NCBI RefSeq assembly: GCF_029407905.1
Contig: NC_073628.1
Coordinates: 89,586,501-89,650,500 of the forward strand
Direction of reading: 5' to 3'
Source of the DNA: Bubalus kerabau
Taxonomy: Eukaryota > Chordata > Mammalia > Artiodactyla > Bovidae
Length of the DNA: 64,000 nt
How positions within the stretch are numbered: position 1 is the first letter of the stretch; the number at the start of each line of letters is the position of its first letter. This document shows, one piece after another, positions 35,945 through 46,879 of the stretch. Position numbers and translations under genes: made by a program. Below the pieces are notes generated by a model. It saw only the letters and a list, made by a program, of their open reading frames with translations, was not told the origin of the DNA and ran no database searches.

Positions 35945-35985
35945 CTATTGGGTTGGCCAGAAAGTTTGGGTATTTCCATAACATC
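35945..35985. repeat. Mariner-like terminal sequence
   Basis: ttgggttggccagaaagttt and tttccataacatc resemble a mariner inverted terminal repeat. No partner end was found nearby. Confidence 0.4.
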
Positions 35986-36302
35986 AATGCATGCCTTAGG
36001 TGTGCCTGTCCGTACTAGGTGATATGGGGAACACAAAGAACTGGTTACTGTCTTTAAGCAAGTTTCTGTACACAAAACATATATTCATCAAAAAGTGAAA
36101 TCACAAATCATGATGATGTGTTAATAATTCTGAAATGAGTGGCACGACCACACAATTATCAGCTTAAAATTCAGTTGTCTTACCAGCTCTCTGAAGTCTT
36201 TCATGACATGTGCCCAAATATCCTGTGATGACCTCTGCCTTGACACTTCTCATACTATTTTATTTGACTTTGTCCCCCAGATTTACCAGATAATAATATA
36301 GG

Positions 36303-36432
36303 CCCAGTTACATTTGAATTTCAGGTAAACAGATACATTTTTTTAGTACAAGTATGCCTAATGCAATATTTGAAACATTCTAAAAAAAATTTCCACGTTT
36401 ATCTGAAATTCAGACATACCTGGACAACTGGG
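36303..36432. repeat. 130-bp palindromic (MITE-like) repeat
   Basis: The ends are inverted: CCCAGTT at 36303-36309 and AACTGGG at 36426-36432. The inner arms tgaatttcaggtaaac and gtttatctgaaattca are near-complementary. It would fold as a long hairpin. I do not recognise the family with certainty. Confidence 0.6.
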
Positions 36433-36534
36433 TACGTAGCACATCTTCTTCATCCATTCACCCATCAGTAGACATTTGGGTTGTTTTCACACCCTAACTA
36501 TTGTAAATAATGCCGTAATGAACATGGGGTGCAT

Positions 36535-36790
36535 GCTGCTAAGTCGCTTCAGCCGTGTCCGACACTGTGTGACCCCATAGATAGCAGCCCAACAGGCTCC
36601 CCCGTCCCTGGGTTTCTCCAGGTAAGAACACTGGAGTGGGTTGCCGTTTCCTTCTCCAATGCGTGAAAGTGAAGTCGCTCAGTCGTGTCCAACTCTTAGC
36701 GACCCCATGGACTGCAGCCTACTAGGCTCTACCGTCCATGGGATTTTCCAGGCAAGAGTACTGGAGTGGGTTGCCATTGCCTTCTCCATA
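36535..36790 (-). mobile_element. Bov-A dimer SINE inside L1
   Basis: Duplication GGGGTGCAT at 36526-36534 and 36791-36799. Confidence 0.9.
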
Positions 36791-37057
36791 GGGGTGCATA
36801 CAATTTTCTAATTAGTGTTTTCAGATTCTTTGGATAAATACCCAGAAGTGGAATTGCTGGGTCATGTGATATTTCTAGTTTTAATTTTTTGAGAAATCTG
36901 CATACTATTTTCCACAGTGGCTGCACCAATAGTGTAAAAGCTTCCTTTTTCTCCCACATTCTCTCCAGTATTTCTTGTCTTTTTGATTATAGGCATTCTA
37001 ACAGAAGTGAGGTGATTTATCGTGGTTTTGGTTTGCATTTCTGTAATAATAAGTGTC

Positions 37058-37345
37058 CTTGAACATCTTTTCATGTGCTTGTTTGACATTTTATATCTTC
37101 TTTGGGAAAATGTCTATTCATATCCTCTGCTTTTGTATTGTTTGGATTTTTTTTTTATGTTGAGTTGAATGAGCTATATATATATATATATATACCTATA
37201 AATTTAGGTATATAAATATATACCTATATATTAATATTTATATTTAAATATGTATCTATTTACCTATATGTGCTTGAACATCTTTTCATGTGCTTGTTTG
37301 ACATTTTATATTTTCTTTGGGAAAATGTCTATTCAGATCCTCTGC
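37058..37345. repeat. 73-bp direct duplication around a TA microsatellite
   Basis: 37058-37130 and 37273-37345 are nearly identical (start cttgaacatcttttcatgtg), 215 bp apart, with TA/TATATT-rich sequence between. It lies in the antisense L1. Confidence 0.8.
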
Positions 37346-37666
37346 CATGAACATGGAATATCTTTACATTTATTTGGGTCTTCTTTAATTTCTTTCGTCA
37401 GTGCCTTATAGTTTTCTGCATACAGGTCTTTTATGTCCTTGGATAAATTTATTCCTAGATATTTTATTGTTTTTGATGTAACAGTAAGTGGAATTATTAT
37501 TTTTTTGTTTCTCTTTTTGATATTTTTTATCAGTGTATAGGAATGCTAAAAACCTGTGTGTTGATTATTTTAAACTGAAACTTGACTGAATTTGTTTATT
37601 TTAGCAGTTTTTTTGTAGAGTATTTAGAATTTTCTATATATAAAACAATACATGTTTATGAAGGAT

Positions 37667-40600
37667 CAGATCAGATCAGTCACTCAGTTGTGTCCAACTC
37701 TTTGCGACCCCATGAATCACAGCACACCAGGCCTCCCTGTCCATCACCAACTCCCGGAGTTCACTCAGACTCACGTCCATCGAGTCAGTGATGCCATCCA
37801 GCCATCTCATCCTCTGTCGTCCCCTTCTCCTCCTGCCCCCAATCCCTCCCAGCATCAGAGTCTTTTCCAATGAGTCAACTCTTCGCATGAGGTGGCCAAA
37901 GTACTGGAGTTTCAGCTTCAGCATCAGTCCTTCCAAAGAAATCCCAGGGCTGATCTCCTTCAGAATGGACTGGTTGGATCTCCTTGCAGTCCAAGGGACT
38001 CTCAAGAGTCTTCTCCAACACCACAGTTCAAAAGCATCAATTCTTCAGCGCTCAGCCTTCTTCGCAGTCCAACTCTCACATCCATACATGACCACAGGAA
38101 AAACCATAGCCTTGACTAGACGAACCTTTGTTGGCAAAGTAATGTCTCTGCTTTTGAATATACTATCTAGGTTGGTCATAACTTTCCTTCCAAGGAGCAA
38201 GCGTCTCTTAATTTCATGGCTGCAGTCACCATCTGTAGTGATTTTGGAGCCCCCAAAAAATAAAGTCTGACACTTTTTCCACTGTTTCCCCATCTATTTC
38301 CCATGAAGTGATGGGACCAGATGCCATGATCTTCGTTTGTTGAGCTTTAGGCCAACTTTTTCACTCTCCACTTTCACTTTCATCAAGAGGCTTTTGAGTT
38401 CCTCTTCACTTTCTGCCATAAGGGTGGTGTCATCTGCATATCTGAGGTTATTGATATTTCTCCCAGCAATCTTGATTCCAGCTTGTGTTTCTTCCAGTCC
38501 AGCGTTTCTCATGATGTACTCTGCATATAAGTTAAATAAGCAGGGTGACAATATACAGCCTTGACGAGCTCCTTTTCTTATTTGGAACCAGTCTGTTGTT
38601 CCATGTCCAGTTCTAACTGTTGCTTCCTGACCTGCATACGAATTTCTCAAGAGGCAGATCAGGTGTTCTGGTATTCCCATCTCTTTCAGAATTTTCCACA
38701 GTTTATTGTGATCCACAGTCAAAGGCTTTGGCATAGTCAATAAAGCAGAAATAGATGTTTTTCCGGAACTCTCTTGCTTTTTCCATGATCCAGCGGATGT
38801 TGGCAATTTGATCTCTGGTTCCTCTGCCTTTTCTACAACCAGCTTGAACATCTGGAAGTTCACGGTTCACATATTGCTGAAGCCTGGCTTGGAGAACTTT
38901 GAGCATTACTTTACTAGCCTGTGAGGTGAGTGCAATTGTGCGGTAGTTTGAGCATTCTTTGGCATTGCCTTTCTTTGGGATTGGAATGAAAACTGACCTT
39001 TTCCAGTCCTGTGGCCTCTGCTGAGTTTTCCAAATTGGCTGGCATATTGAGTGCAGCACTTTCACAGCATCATCTTTCAGGATTTGGAATAGCTCCACTG
39101 GAATTCCATCACCTCCACTAGCCTTGTTCATAGTGATGCTTTCTAAGGCCCACTTGACTTCACATTCCAGAATGTCTGGCTCTAGGTCAGTGATCACACC
39201 ATCGTGATTATCTGGGTCATGAAGATCTTTTTGGTACAGTTCTTCTGTGTATTCTTGCCACCTCTTCTTAATATCTTCTGCTTCTGTTAGGTCCATACCA
39301 TTTCTGTCCTTTATCGAGCTCATCTTTGCATGAAATGTTCCTTTGGTATCTCTGATTTTCTTGAAGAGATCCCTAGTCTTTCCCATTCTGTTGTTTCCCT
39401 CTATTTCTTTGCATTGATCGCTGAGGAAGGCTTTCTTATCTCTTCTTGCTATTCTTTGGAACTCTGCATTCAGATGTTTATATCTTTCCTTTTCTCCTTT
39501 GCTTTTCACTTCTCTTCTTTTCACAGCTATTTGTAAGGCCTCCCCAGACAGCCATTTTGCTTTTTTGCATTTCTTTTCCATGGGGATGGTCTTGATCCCT
39601 GTCTCCTGTACAATGTCACAAACCTCATTCCATAGTTCATCAGGCACTCTATCAGATCTAGGCCCTTAAATCTATTTCTCACTTCCACTGTATAATCATA
39701 AGGGATTTGATTTAGGTCATACCTGAATGGTCTAGTGGTTTTCCCTACTTTCTTCAATTTCAGTCTGAATTTGGCAATAAGGAGTTCATGGTCTGAGCCA
39801 CAGTCAGCTCCTGGTCTTGTTTTTGCTGACTGTATAGAGCTTCTCCATCTTTGGCTGCAAAGAATATAATAAATCTGAGTTTGGTGTTGACCATCTGGTG
39901 ATGTCCATGTGTAGAGTCTTCTCTTGTGTTGTTGGAAGAGGGTGTTTGCTATGACCAGTGCATTTTCTTGGCAAAACTCTATCAGTCTTTGCCCTGCTTC
40001 ATTCCGTATTTCAAGGCCAAATTTGCCTGTTACTCCAGGTGTTTCTTGACTTCCTACTTTTGCATTCCAGTCCCCTATAATGAAAAGGACATCTTTGTTG
40101 GGTGTTAGTTCTAAAAGGTCTTGTAGGTTTTCATAGAACTGTTCAACTTCAGCTTCTTCAGCGTTACTGGTTGGGGCATAGACTTGGATTACTGTGATAT
40201 TGAATGGTTTGCCTTGGAAACGAACAGAGATCATTCTGTCGTTTTTGAGATTGCATCCATTCAGACTCTTTTGTTGACCATGATGGCCACTCTATTTCTT
40301 CCAAGGGATTCTTCCCCACAGTACTAGATATAATGGTCATCTGCGTTAAATTCACCCATTCCAGTCCATTTCAGTTCGCTGATTCCTAGAATGTTGACAT
40401 TCACTCTTGCCATCTCTTGTTTGACCACTTCCAATTTGCCTTGATTCATGGACCTGACATTCCAGGTTCCTATGTAATATTGCTCTTTACAGCATCAGAC
40501 CTTGCTTCTATCACCTGTCACACCCACAGCTGGGTATTCTTTTTGCTTTGGCTCCATCCCTTCATTCTTTCTGGAGTTATTTCTCCACTGATCTCCAGTA

Positions 40601-41175
40601 GCATACTGCGCACCTATTGACCTGGGGAGTTTCTCTTTCAGTATCCTATCATTTTGCCTTTTCATACTGTTCATGGGGTTCTCAAGGCAAGAATACTGAA
40701 GTGGTTTGCCATTCCCTTCTCCAGTGGACCACATTCTGTCAAATCTCTCCACCATGACCCGCCCGTCTTGGGTTGCCCCACGGGCATGGCTTAGTTTCAT
40801 TGAGTTAGACAAGGCTGTGGTCCTAGTGTGATTAGATTGACTAGTTTTCTGTGAGTATGGTTTCAGTGTGTCTGCCCTCTGATGCCCTCTTGCAACACCT
40901 ACCGTCTTATTTGGGTTTCTCTTACCTTGGACGTGGGATATCTCTTCAAGGCTGCTCCAGCAAAGGGCAGCCATTGCTGCTTACCTTGGACAAGGGTTAT
41001 CTCCTCACCGCTGCCCTTCCTGACCTTCAACGTGGGATAGCTCCTCTAGGCCCTCCTACACCCGCGCAGCCACAGCTCCTGTGAGTGTCCAGGAGTCTCC
41101 AGCGGAGCTGTGGGTTGGTGATGGCCTTCTGCAGGGTTGGGGGTACTGAGTATAGCAGTATGTGCATGGGATCAC
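37667..41175 (-). mobile_element. Near full-length BovB (RTE-class) LINE
   Basis: A 3.5-kb BovB on the minus strand, flanked by the 9-bp duplication ATGAAGGAT (37658-37666 and 41176-41184). The apurinic-like endonuclease reads at 40234 to about 39665 (IIGDWNAKVGS and GSDHELLIAKF). Reverse transcriptase follows at 39647-38703, then shifts frame into 38863-38294, where LRYADDTTLM is the catalytic YADD. At about 38715 there is a 2-bp loss relative to the copy at 25277-25295, which explains that frame change. The 5' part (41175-40250) carries a Bov-tA-like block at about 40640-40730, the shared region from which Bov SINEs took their tails or the reverse. It is not able to encode one intact polyprotein. 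Confidence 0.93.
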
Positions 41176-41234
41176 ATGAAGGATATTAGCCTATGATTTC
41201 CTTTTTTGGATTGCCTTTGTCTAGTGTTTGTATT

Positions 41235-41499
41235 CGGAGAAGGCAATGGCACCCCACTCCAGTACTGTTGCCCGGAAAATCCCATGGATGGAGGAGCCTG
41301 GTGGGCTGCAGTCCATGGGGTCGCTGGGAGTCAGGCACGACAGAGCGACTTCACTTTCACTTTCCACTTTCATGCATAGGAGAAGGAAATGGCAACCCAC
41401 TCCAGTGTTCTTGCCTGGAGAATCCCACGGAGAAGCCTGGTAGGCTGCAGTCCATGGGGTTGCACAGAGTTGGACACGACTGAAGCGACTTAGTAGTAG
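41235..41499 (+). mobile_element. Bov-A dimer SINE inside L1
   Basis: Perfect 13-bp duplication TAGTGTTTGTATT at 41222-41234 and 41500-41512. It lies 50 bp right of the BovB. Confidence 0.92.
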
Positions 41500-42125
41500 T
41501 AGTGTTTGTATTGGGTTAATACTGATTTTGTAAAATGTGTTTGGAAGGGTTCCTTCCTCTTCAGTGTTTTAGAAGAGTTTTAAAAACATAGGTATTAATT
41601 TTTTTGAATGTTTTATGGAATTTATTAATACCAGTGAAATCACTTGTTCCTGGGCTTCTGGTTGTTGGGAGTTTTTTATTATAGTTTCAATCTTGTTACA
41701 GTAATTGGTCTATTCAGATTTTCTATTGCTTCATGACTCAATCTCATAAGATAGTATGTTTTTAGAAATGTATCCAGTTCTTGTGTATTGCCCACTTTGT
41801 TGGTGTATAATTTTTCATAATAGTCGGATATCATCCTCCATATTTCTGTGGTTATCAGTTGTAATGTCCACTCTTTAATTTCTCATTTTATTTATTTAAG
41901 GCCTCTTTCTTAGTCTAAGTAAAGGTTCTTTTCAAAGAACTAGCTCTTAGTTTCACTGATACTTTAGTCTCTTTCATTTATTTCCACTTTGATGTTTATT
42001 ATTTACTTTCTTCTAATTTGGGCTTTGTTTGCTCTTCTTTTTGTTTTTTTTCCTAGTTCTTTTAGGGGTAAAGTTAAATTATTTAGGATTTTTCTTGTTT
42101 TTTTGAGGTATCCTGTGCTGCTACA

Positions 42126-42270
42126 CTTTCCTGCATTGGAGAAGGAAATGGCAACCCACTCTGGTGTTCTTGCCTGGAGAATCCCAGGGACGGGGGAGCC
42201 TGCTGGGCTGCCGTCTATGCGGTCGCACAGAGTCGGACACGACTGAAGAGACTTCGCAGCAGCAGCAGCA
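42126..42270 (+). mobile_element. Bov-A SINE unit inside L1
   Basis: Duplication GTGCTGCTACA at 42115-42125 and 42271-42281; 3' (CAG)n run. Confidence 0.9.
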
Positions 42271-43454
42271 GTGCTGCTACAAGCTTTCCTCTTAGAACCA
42301 CTTTTGCTGCATTTATAAATTTTGATATGTCCTATTTCTGTGTTAATTTTCTCTATATATTTGTAAAATTTCTCCTTTTATTCTTTGATGACTCATTCAT
42401 TGTTACTCACTGTCCAGTAGCATGTTGTTTAGTCTCCACATTTTTGTGTGTGTTTTTTTTTCTTTTGATTGATTTCTAGTTTCATACTGTTGTGGTCAGA
42501 GAGATTGCTGGATGTGATTTCAGTCTTCTTGAATTTACTGATACTTTTTTTGTGACCTTACAGGTGATCTATCCTGGAGAATGTTCCATGTACACTTGAG
42601 AAGAATGTGTATTCTGCTGATTTGGGATGGGATGAAGTATGTATGTATTAAGTCTACATGATCTAATACCATTTGAGTCTAATGTTTCTACATTGATTTT
42701 CTGTCTGGATGACCACTGATATTTATTCTCAGGTGTTCCCAACTTGGTAGGAGTAAAATCTGCTAGCTTGGAATAAATCTAATTATGTCATCCTAAAAGG
42801 TGCTAGGATATCACCCAAAATATCCTAGCCACACCCAGAAGGTTGGGTGGACTTGGCTTCAAAACTGGGTCAAATAGCAGATGGGATTTCAGGATATTAT
42901 GAAATAAAAATAACCAGGATTTTGTGACCAACATTATATCTTCCACAATAAATGAATCCAAGAATTCGTTTAAATTAGATTATAAAAAGTATAAGCTTTA
43001 TCTGCATTTAAAAAATTTATAATTAATTTGACTAAAAACAAACTTAGAAAACAACAAAGCAAACAAAACACAAGATATATAAGTGAATACTAATAAAAAA
43101 TGGCATATGTCCAAGCTTGGCTTCAACAGATTCTTCGGACACTCTGCTGAAGTGTGCATAGTCTGAAACAGCCCTGGTTAATATTTCTTTGTTGTTTGGT
43201 CCTGTATCAAAATGTTATATCCCTTATTCTATAATCTTGAATTGTCTGTATTAGTAGAGCTACTTAGTGATGACAGGCCATTCCTTTGGTGTCAGAATAT
43301 TTTACCATCTCCTTCACCCTCCTAGTTTACTACTTTTAAACTCTGACCGCAAGTGAGGAGTAATCCCATAGGGAGATTAACAACAACAACAAAAATGATG
43401 CCTAGACCTTGCCTGGGAGATTGAAATTGAAATTAACTATAACCCCATCTCTCT

Positions 43455-44090
43455 CTGTTTTTTTTTTCTGTTGCTGTAACAAAGTATGACAATCTCAATG
43501 GTTTAGAATAATACACATTTGTTATCTTACAGTTCTGGAGACCATATTTCTGAAATGAATCTAACAGGGCTATGTTCCTTCTAGAAGCTCCAGGGGAAAT
43601 CTGTTTTGTTGCCTTTTCTAGTTTCAGCAGCAGCCTACATTCTTTGACTTGTGGCACCTCCTTCCGTCTTCAAAGCATATTACACCCAAGTCTGCTTCTC
43701 TTGTCAAATCTCTTTTTATCAATGTTGACCCTCTTGAAAGTAAAAAGTGAAAGGTGCTCAGTCATGTCCAACTCTGTTACCCCATGTAGCCCACCAGGCT
43801 CTTCTGTTCATGTGATTCTGCAGACAAGAATACTGGAGTGGGTTGCCATTCCCTTCTCCAGGGGATCTTCCCAACCCAGGGACTGAACCCGGGTCTCCTG
43901 CATTGCAGGCAGATTCTTTACCATCTGAGTCATGAGAGTAGCCCTTGACCCTCTTGCCTCCTTTCTTTTAAGACTTTTGTGATTAGTTTTTGTGATTTGT
44001 GTTTATCTACATACCAGGATAAACTTGTCTTAAAACCCTTTTTCTCCCCATATGTCTGAATTGTAATGTAAATACTGCATTTTAAATCAG
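43455..44090 (-). repeat. MaLR/MLT1-like LTR fragment split by a SINE
   Basis: Antisense old LTR-like sequence: tctgttgctgtaacaaagta, atcttacagttctggaga and tgttccttctagaagctcca. The Bov-A insertion at 43737-43944 splits it. No internal viral genes are seen. Confidence 0.55.
43737..43944 (-). mobile_element. Bov-A class SINE
   Basis: Perfect 12-bp duplication TTGACCCTCTTG at 43725-43736 and 43945-43956. Confidence 0.92.
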
Positions 44091-44514
44091 TAAGGAAATT
44101 AAAAAGACAAAATTTTTCTACATATTTTGTATATCATTAAATATTATTATTATACTGCCATTCTTAACAGTATGCTGACTAAAATATAATCATATATTAC
44201 ATAATGTGCAAAAATTCCAAAATATTTTTTTAGTCATAAGAGAGTCAAGAAATTATATGTTTCTGTATAAAGAGGCCGGAGAGAATCCTTCAGTCAAAAA
44301 AGAAGAGGGATGCTAATTTAGAGCCCTGAATGCCACATTAAAGGGATTTAGTGCATGGCAGGGTATTCAATATTGTTTTATTCTAGGAAATCTGTGGGGA
44401 TGAAATGACCTTCTTTTACAGCTGAGATTAAAGACAGGAATGAAATCATTTTCATGAGGTCCTTTGAATTTTCATCTTTACTTTTAGAATTTTTTTTAAA
44501 AAGGAGTCTTCTGG

Positions 44515-44635
44515 GGGCAAAATGGATGAAGGAAGTTAAGAGGTAGACATCCAATTATAAAATAAATGTCACGAGGATGTAACATATAGCACTGTAATTG
44601 TGGTTAATGATTCTGTGTTTTATATCTAAAAAGTT
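44515..44635 (+). mobile_element. L1 3' tail fragment
   Basis: ggatgaaggaagttaagagg then gaggatgtaacatatagcac, as in the other L1 tails here but more diverged. Confidence 0.55.
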
Positions 44636-44740
44636 CCTGAGAGTAGATCGTTTAAAAAAAATTCCTCAGCAACCCTCAGGTACCTGCACTGTAGCTGCTC
44701 CCCCATGTGGTCACAGAGAGTAGATCATGAAAGTCCTCTT

Positions 44741-44957
44741 GAAGTGAAATGAAGTGAAGTCCCTCAGTCGTGTCCGACTCTTTGTGACCCCGTGGACTGT
44801 AGCCTACCAGGATTCTCAGTCCATGGGATTTTCCAGGCAAAAATACTGGAGTGGGTTGCCATTTCCTTCTCCAGGGGATCTTCCCAACCCGGGTTCGATC
44901 CTGGGTTGAACCCACCTTGTAGGCAGATGCTTTACTGTCTGAGCTACCAGGGAAGCG
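44741..44957 (-). mobile_element. Bov-A class SINE
   Basis: Perfect 13-bp duplication TGAAAGTCCTCTT at 44728-44740 and 44958-44970. Confidence 0.92.
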
Positions 44958-45051
44958 TGAAAGTCCTCTTAAACTTTTTTAACACACAAAGAATTGTAAC
45001 TACCTATGGGGATGGATGTTAAGTTAATTAGACTTCCCATGGTTAGTACAT

Positions 45052-45480
45052 GCCTATATATGGATGTGAGAGTTGGACTGTGAAGAAAGCTGAGCACTGA
45101 AGAATTGATGCTTTTGAACTGTGGTGTTGGAGAAGACTCTTGAGAGTCCCTTGGACTGCAAGGAGATCCAACCAGTCCATTCTGAAGGAGATCAGCCCTG
45201 GGATTTCTTTGGAGGGAATGATGCTAAAGCTGAAACTCCAGTACTTTGGCCACCTCATGCGAAGAGTCGACTCATTGGAAAAGACTCTGATGCTGGGAGG
45301 GATTGGGGGCAGGAGGAGAAGGGGACGACAGAGGATGAGATGGCTGGATGGCATCACTGACTCGATGGACGTGAGTCTGAGTGAACTCCGGGAGTTGGTG
45401 ATGGACAGGGAGGCCTGGTGTGCTGCGATTCATGGGATCACAAAGAGTCGGACACGACTGAGCGACTGAACTGAACTGAT
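45052..45480 (+). mobile_element. BovB LINE 3' end
   Basis: A 430-bp plus-strand BovB tail ending gactgaactgaactgat. It is very similar to the start of the minus-strand copy at 37667, so the two form an inverted pair 7 kb apart. Confidence 0.9.
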
Positions 45481-45850
45481 ACATAATAAAAGGTTTTCTT
45501 AGTTTAGTTTTCCAAAGTTGTTATGATTTTCAGAACCATAAAACCCTTCCTAGAGTGTAAAGGCAGTATCAAATGCTCAGGGACTATAGGTTTTTCTTCC
45601 CATGTGGCCTTGTGCTTTGTGGAAAACAGACTAATACTTGACAGCAGAATGCTTTTATTACTTATAACCCTAAATATTTTCCCAAAGAGACCTGGTTCAG
45701 CCAGTCTTGAGGCTTTAAATCTTGATACCTTCTTCATTTGACTTATTTAAAATTTCATTTATTATTCATCAAATGTAGATGCTTTTATTTTTTACATGAG
45801 TACCCAATGGTAATTAATCATTTGATCAAAATACCAGAATCAATTAATAT

Positions 45851-46127
45851 GCTGCTGCTGCTAAGTCGATTCAGTCATGTCCGACTCTGTGCAGCCCCAT
45901 AGACGGCAGCCCACCAGGCTCCCCCGTCCCTGAGATTCTCCAGTCAAGAACACTGGAGTGGGTTGCCATTTCCTTCTCCAGTGCATGAAAGTGAAAAGTG
46001 AAAGTGAAGTCACTTAGTTGTGTCTGACTCTTAGCGACCCCATGGACTGCAGCCTACCAAGCTCCTCCATCCATGGGATTTTCCAGGCAAGAGTACTAGA
46101 GTGGGGTGCCATTGACTTCTCTGTCAG
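45851..46127 (-). mobile_element. Bov-A dimer SINE
   Basis: Starts in (GCT)n; flanked by TTAATAT at 45844-45850 and 46128-46134. Confidence 0.88.
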
Positions 46128-46477
46128 TTAATATAGGTATCAGTAAAAGATGGACCCTGGCAACATCAGATAACCATTGAAATTCTAACATCTGGAGTCA
46201 ATATAGACCAATTGCAAATAACTTCTAACTTTAAGAAACTCTGAACATTTTCTTCCATATAACATTTCTCTAAATAAATAAGACAAATGCTAGAGGCCTG
46301 ATTGACACTTTTTTTAATAATAATTCTCGTTGATTGCACATAGCATGACACATAAGTAATTTGCCTCCTGCTGCAAGCATTCTGATAATAATTCAGGTTA
46401 TAAATTAGGGTGAACAATAGGGAGAGGTGGAAAGCTAGTCATTGATAACTGTATTATTTTAAATCTACTTTATGCTA

Positions 46478-46483
46478 TTTATT
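46478..46483 (-). terminator. Candidate polyadenylation signal of WDR64
   Basis: AATAAA on the minus strand (TTTATT as written) lies about 310 bp beyond the stop codon. It is one of several possible signals in AT-rich DNA; the choice rests only on distance. Confidence 0.3.
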
Positions 46484-46795
46484 TTCTTTTTTCTTTATGT
46501 GTCATTTTCCTGAGAGTGAATGAGAAATATTGCCTATTCAGTAAGTGATTTCCATGAAGGAAAAACATTGGCAAACTGGCTGCTTGCTACTTGCTTGATA
46601 TTCAGAGATGAGGTCATCTGAGCACCCTGAGTAATCTTCCCCACAGACAGGATGGCGTGAGGATACAGAGATGGATAACAATATCTGATTGATAGACCCT
46701 CACTTTCATCCTGAAATAAAGACTGGAATATAATTGAGTCCTTGCCCTTTGATGTATAGCTCAGATAACAGCAGCCACTTCTGATTTTTCTCTTT

Positions 46796-46879
46796 TCACT
46801 TGGGGATGGCTGGGAAGAAAGAAGAAGCCAGGTTTACTTGTGGGACCAAATTTCTTTTCAGACTTCTCCTTCGTTGTAC
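46796..46879 (-). CDS. WDR64: WDR64 terminal coding exon with stop codon
   Basis: The acceptor ctcag is followed by 27 codons, VQRRRSLKRNLVPQVNLA then SSFFPAIPK, and TGA at 46798-46796. The intron before it is 6.1 kb and mostly filled by an L1. The 3' UTR runs leftward from 46795. Confidence 0.92.
   Translation of the reverse strand, partial: VQRRRSLKRNLVPQVNLASSFFPAIPK

Larger units (their letters stand above)
36440..42760 (-). mobile_element. Old antisense L1 with nested insertions
   Basis: L1 ORF2 and 3' sequence on the minus strand in pieces: 36440-36534, 36791-37657, 41185-41234, 41500-42125 and 42271-42760. Between them sit three SINEs and a BovB. A part of ORF2 that should lie at the BovB insertion point is missing from both flanks, so an internal deletion came before the BovB. 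All frames are broken. Confidence 0.8.
34081..46477. other. Intergenic region between WDR64 and EXO1
   Basis: No gene is seen. Contents from left to right: nested SINEs (34256-34685), unassigned sequence (34700-35940), a mariner-like end (35945-35985), a palindromic repeat (36303-36432), an antisense L1 with BovB and SINE insertions (about 36440-42760), unassigned sequence (42760-43440), an LTR-like repeat split by a SINE (43455-44090), a short L1 tail (44515-44635), SINEs, and a BovB end (45052-45480). Confidence 0.75.

Noticed and set aside
40495..40974. 159-codon minus-strand frame
   Set aside because: It lies wholly in the 5' part of the BovB element and includes a Bov-tA-like block; not a host gene.
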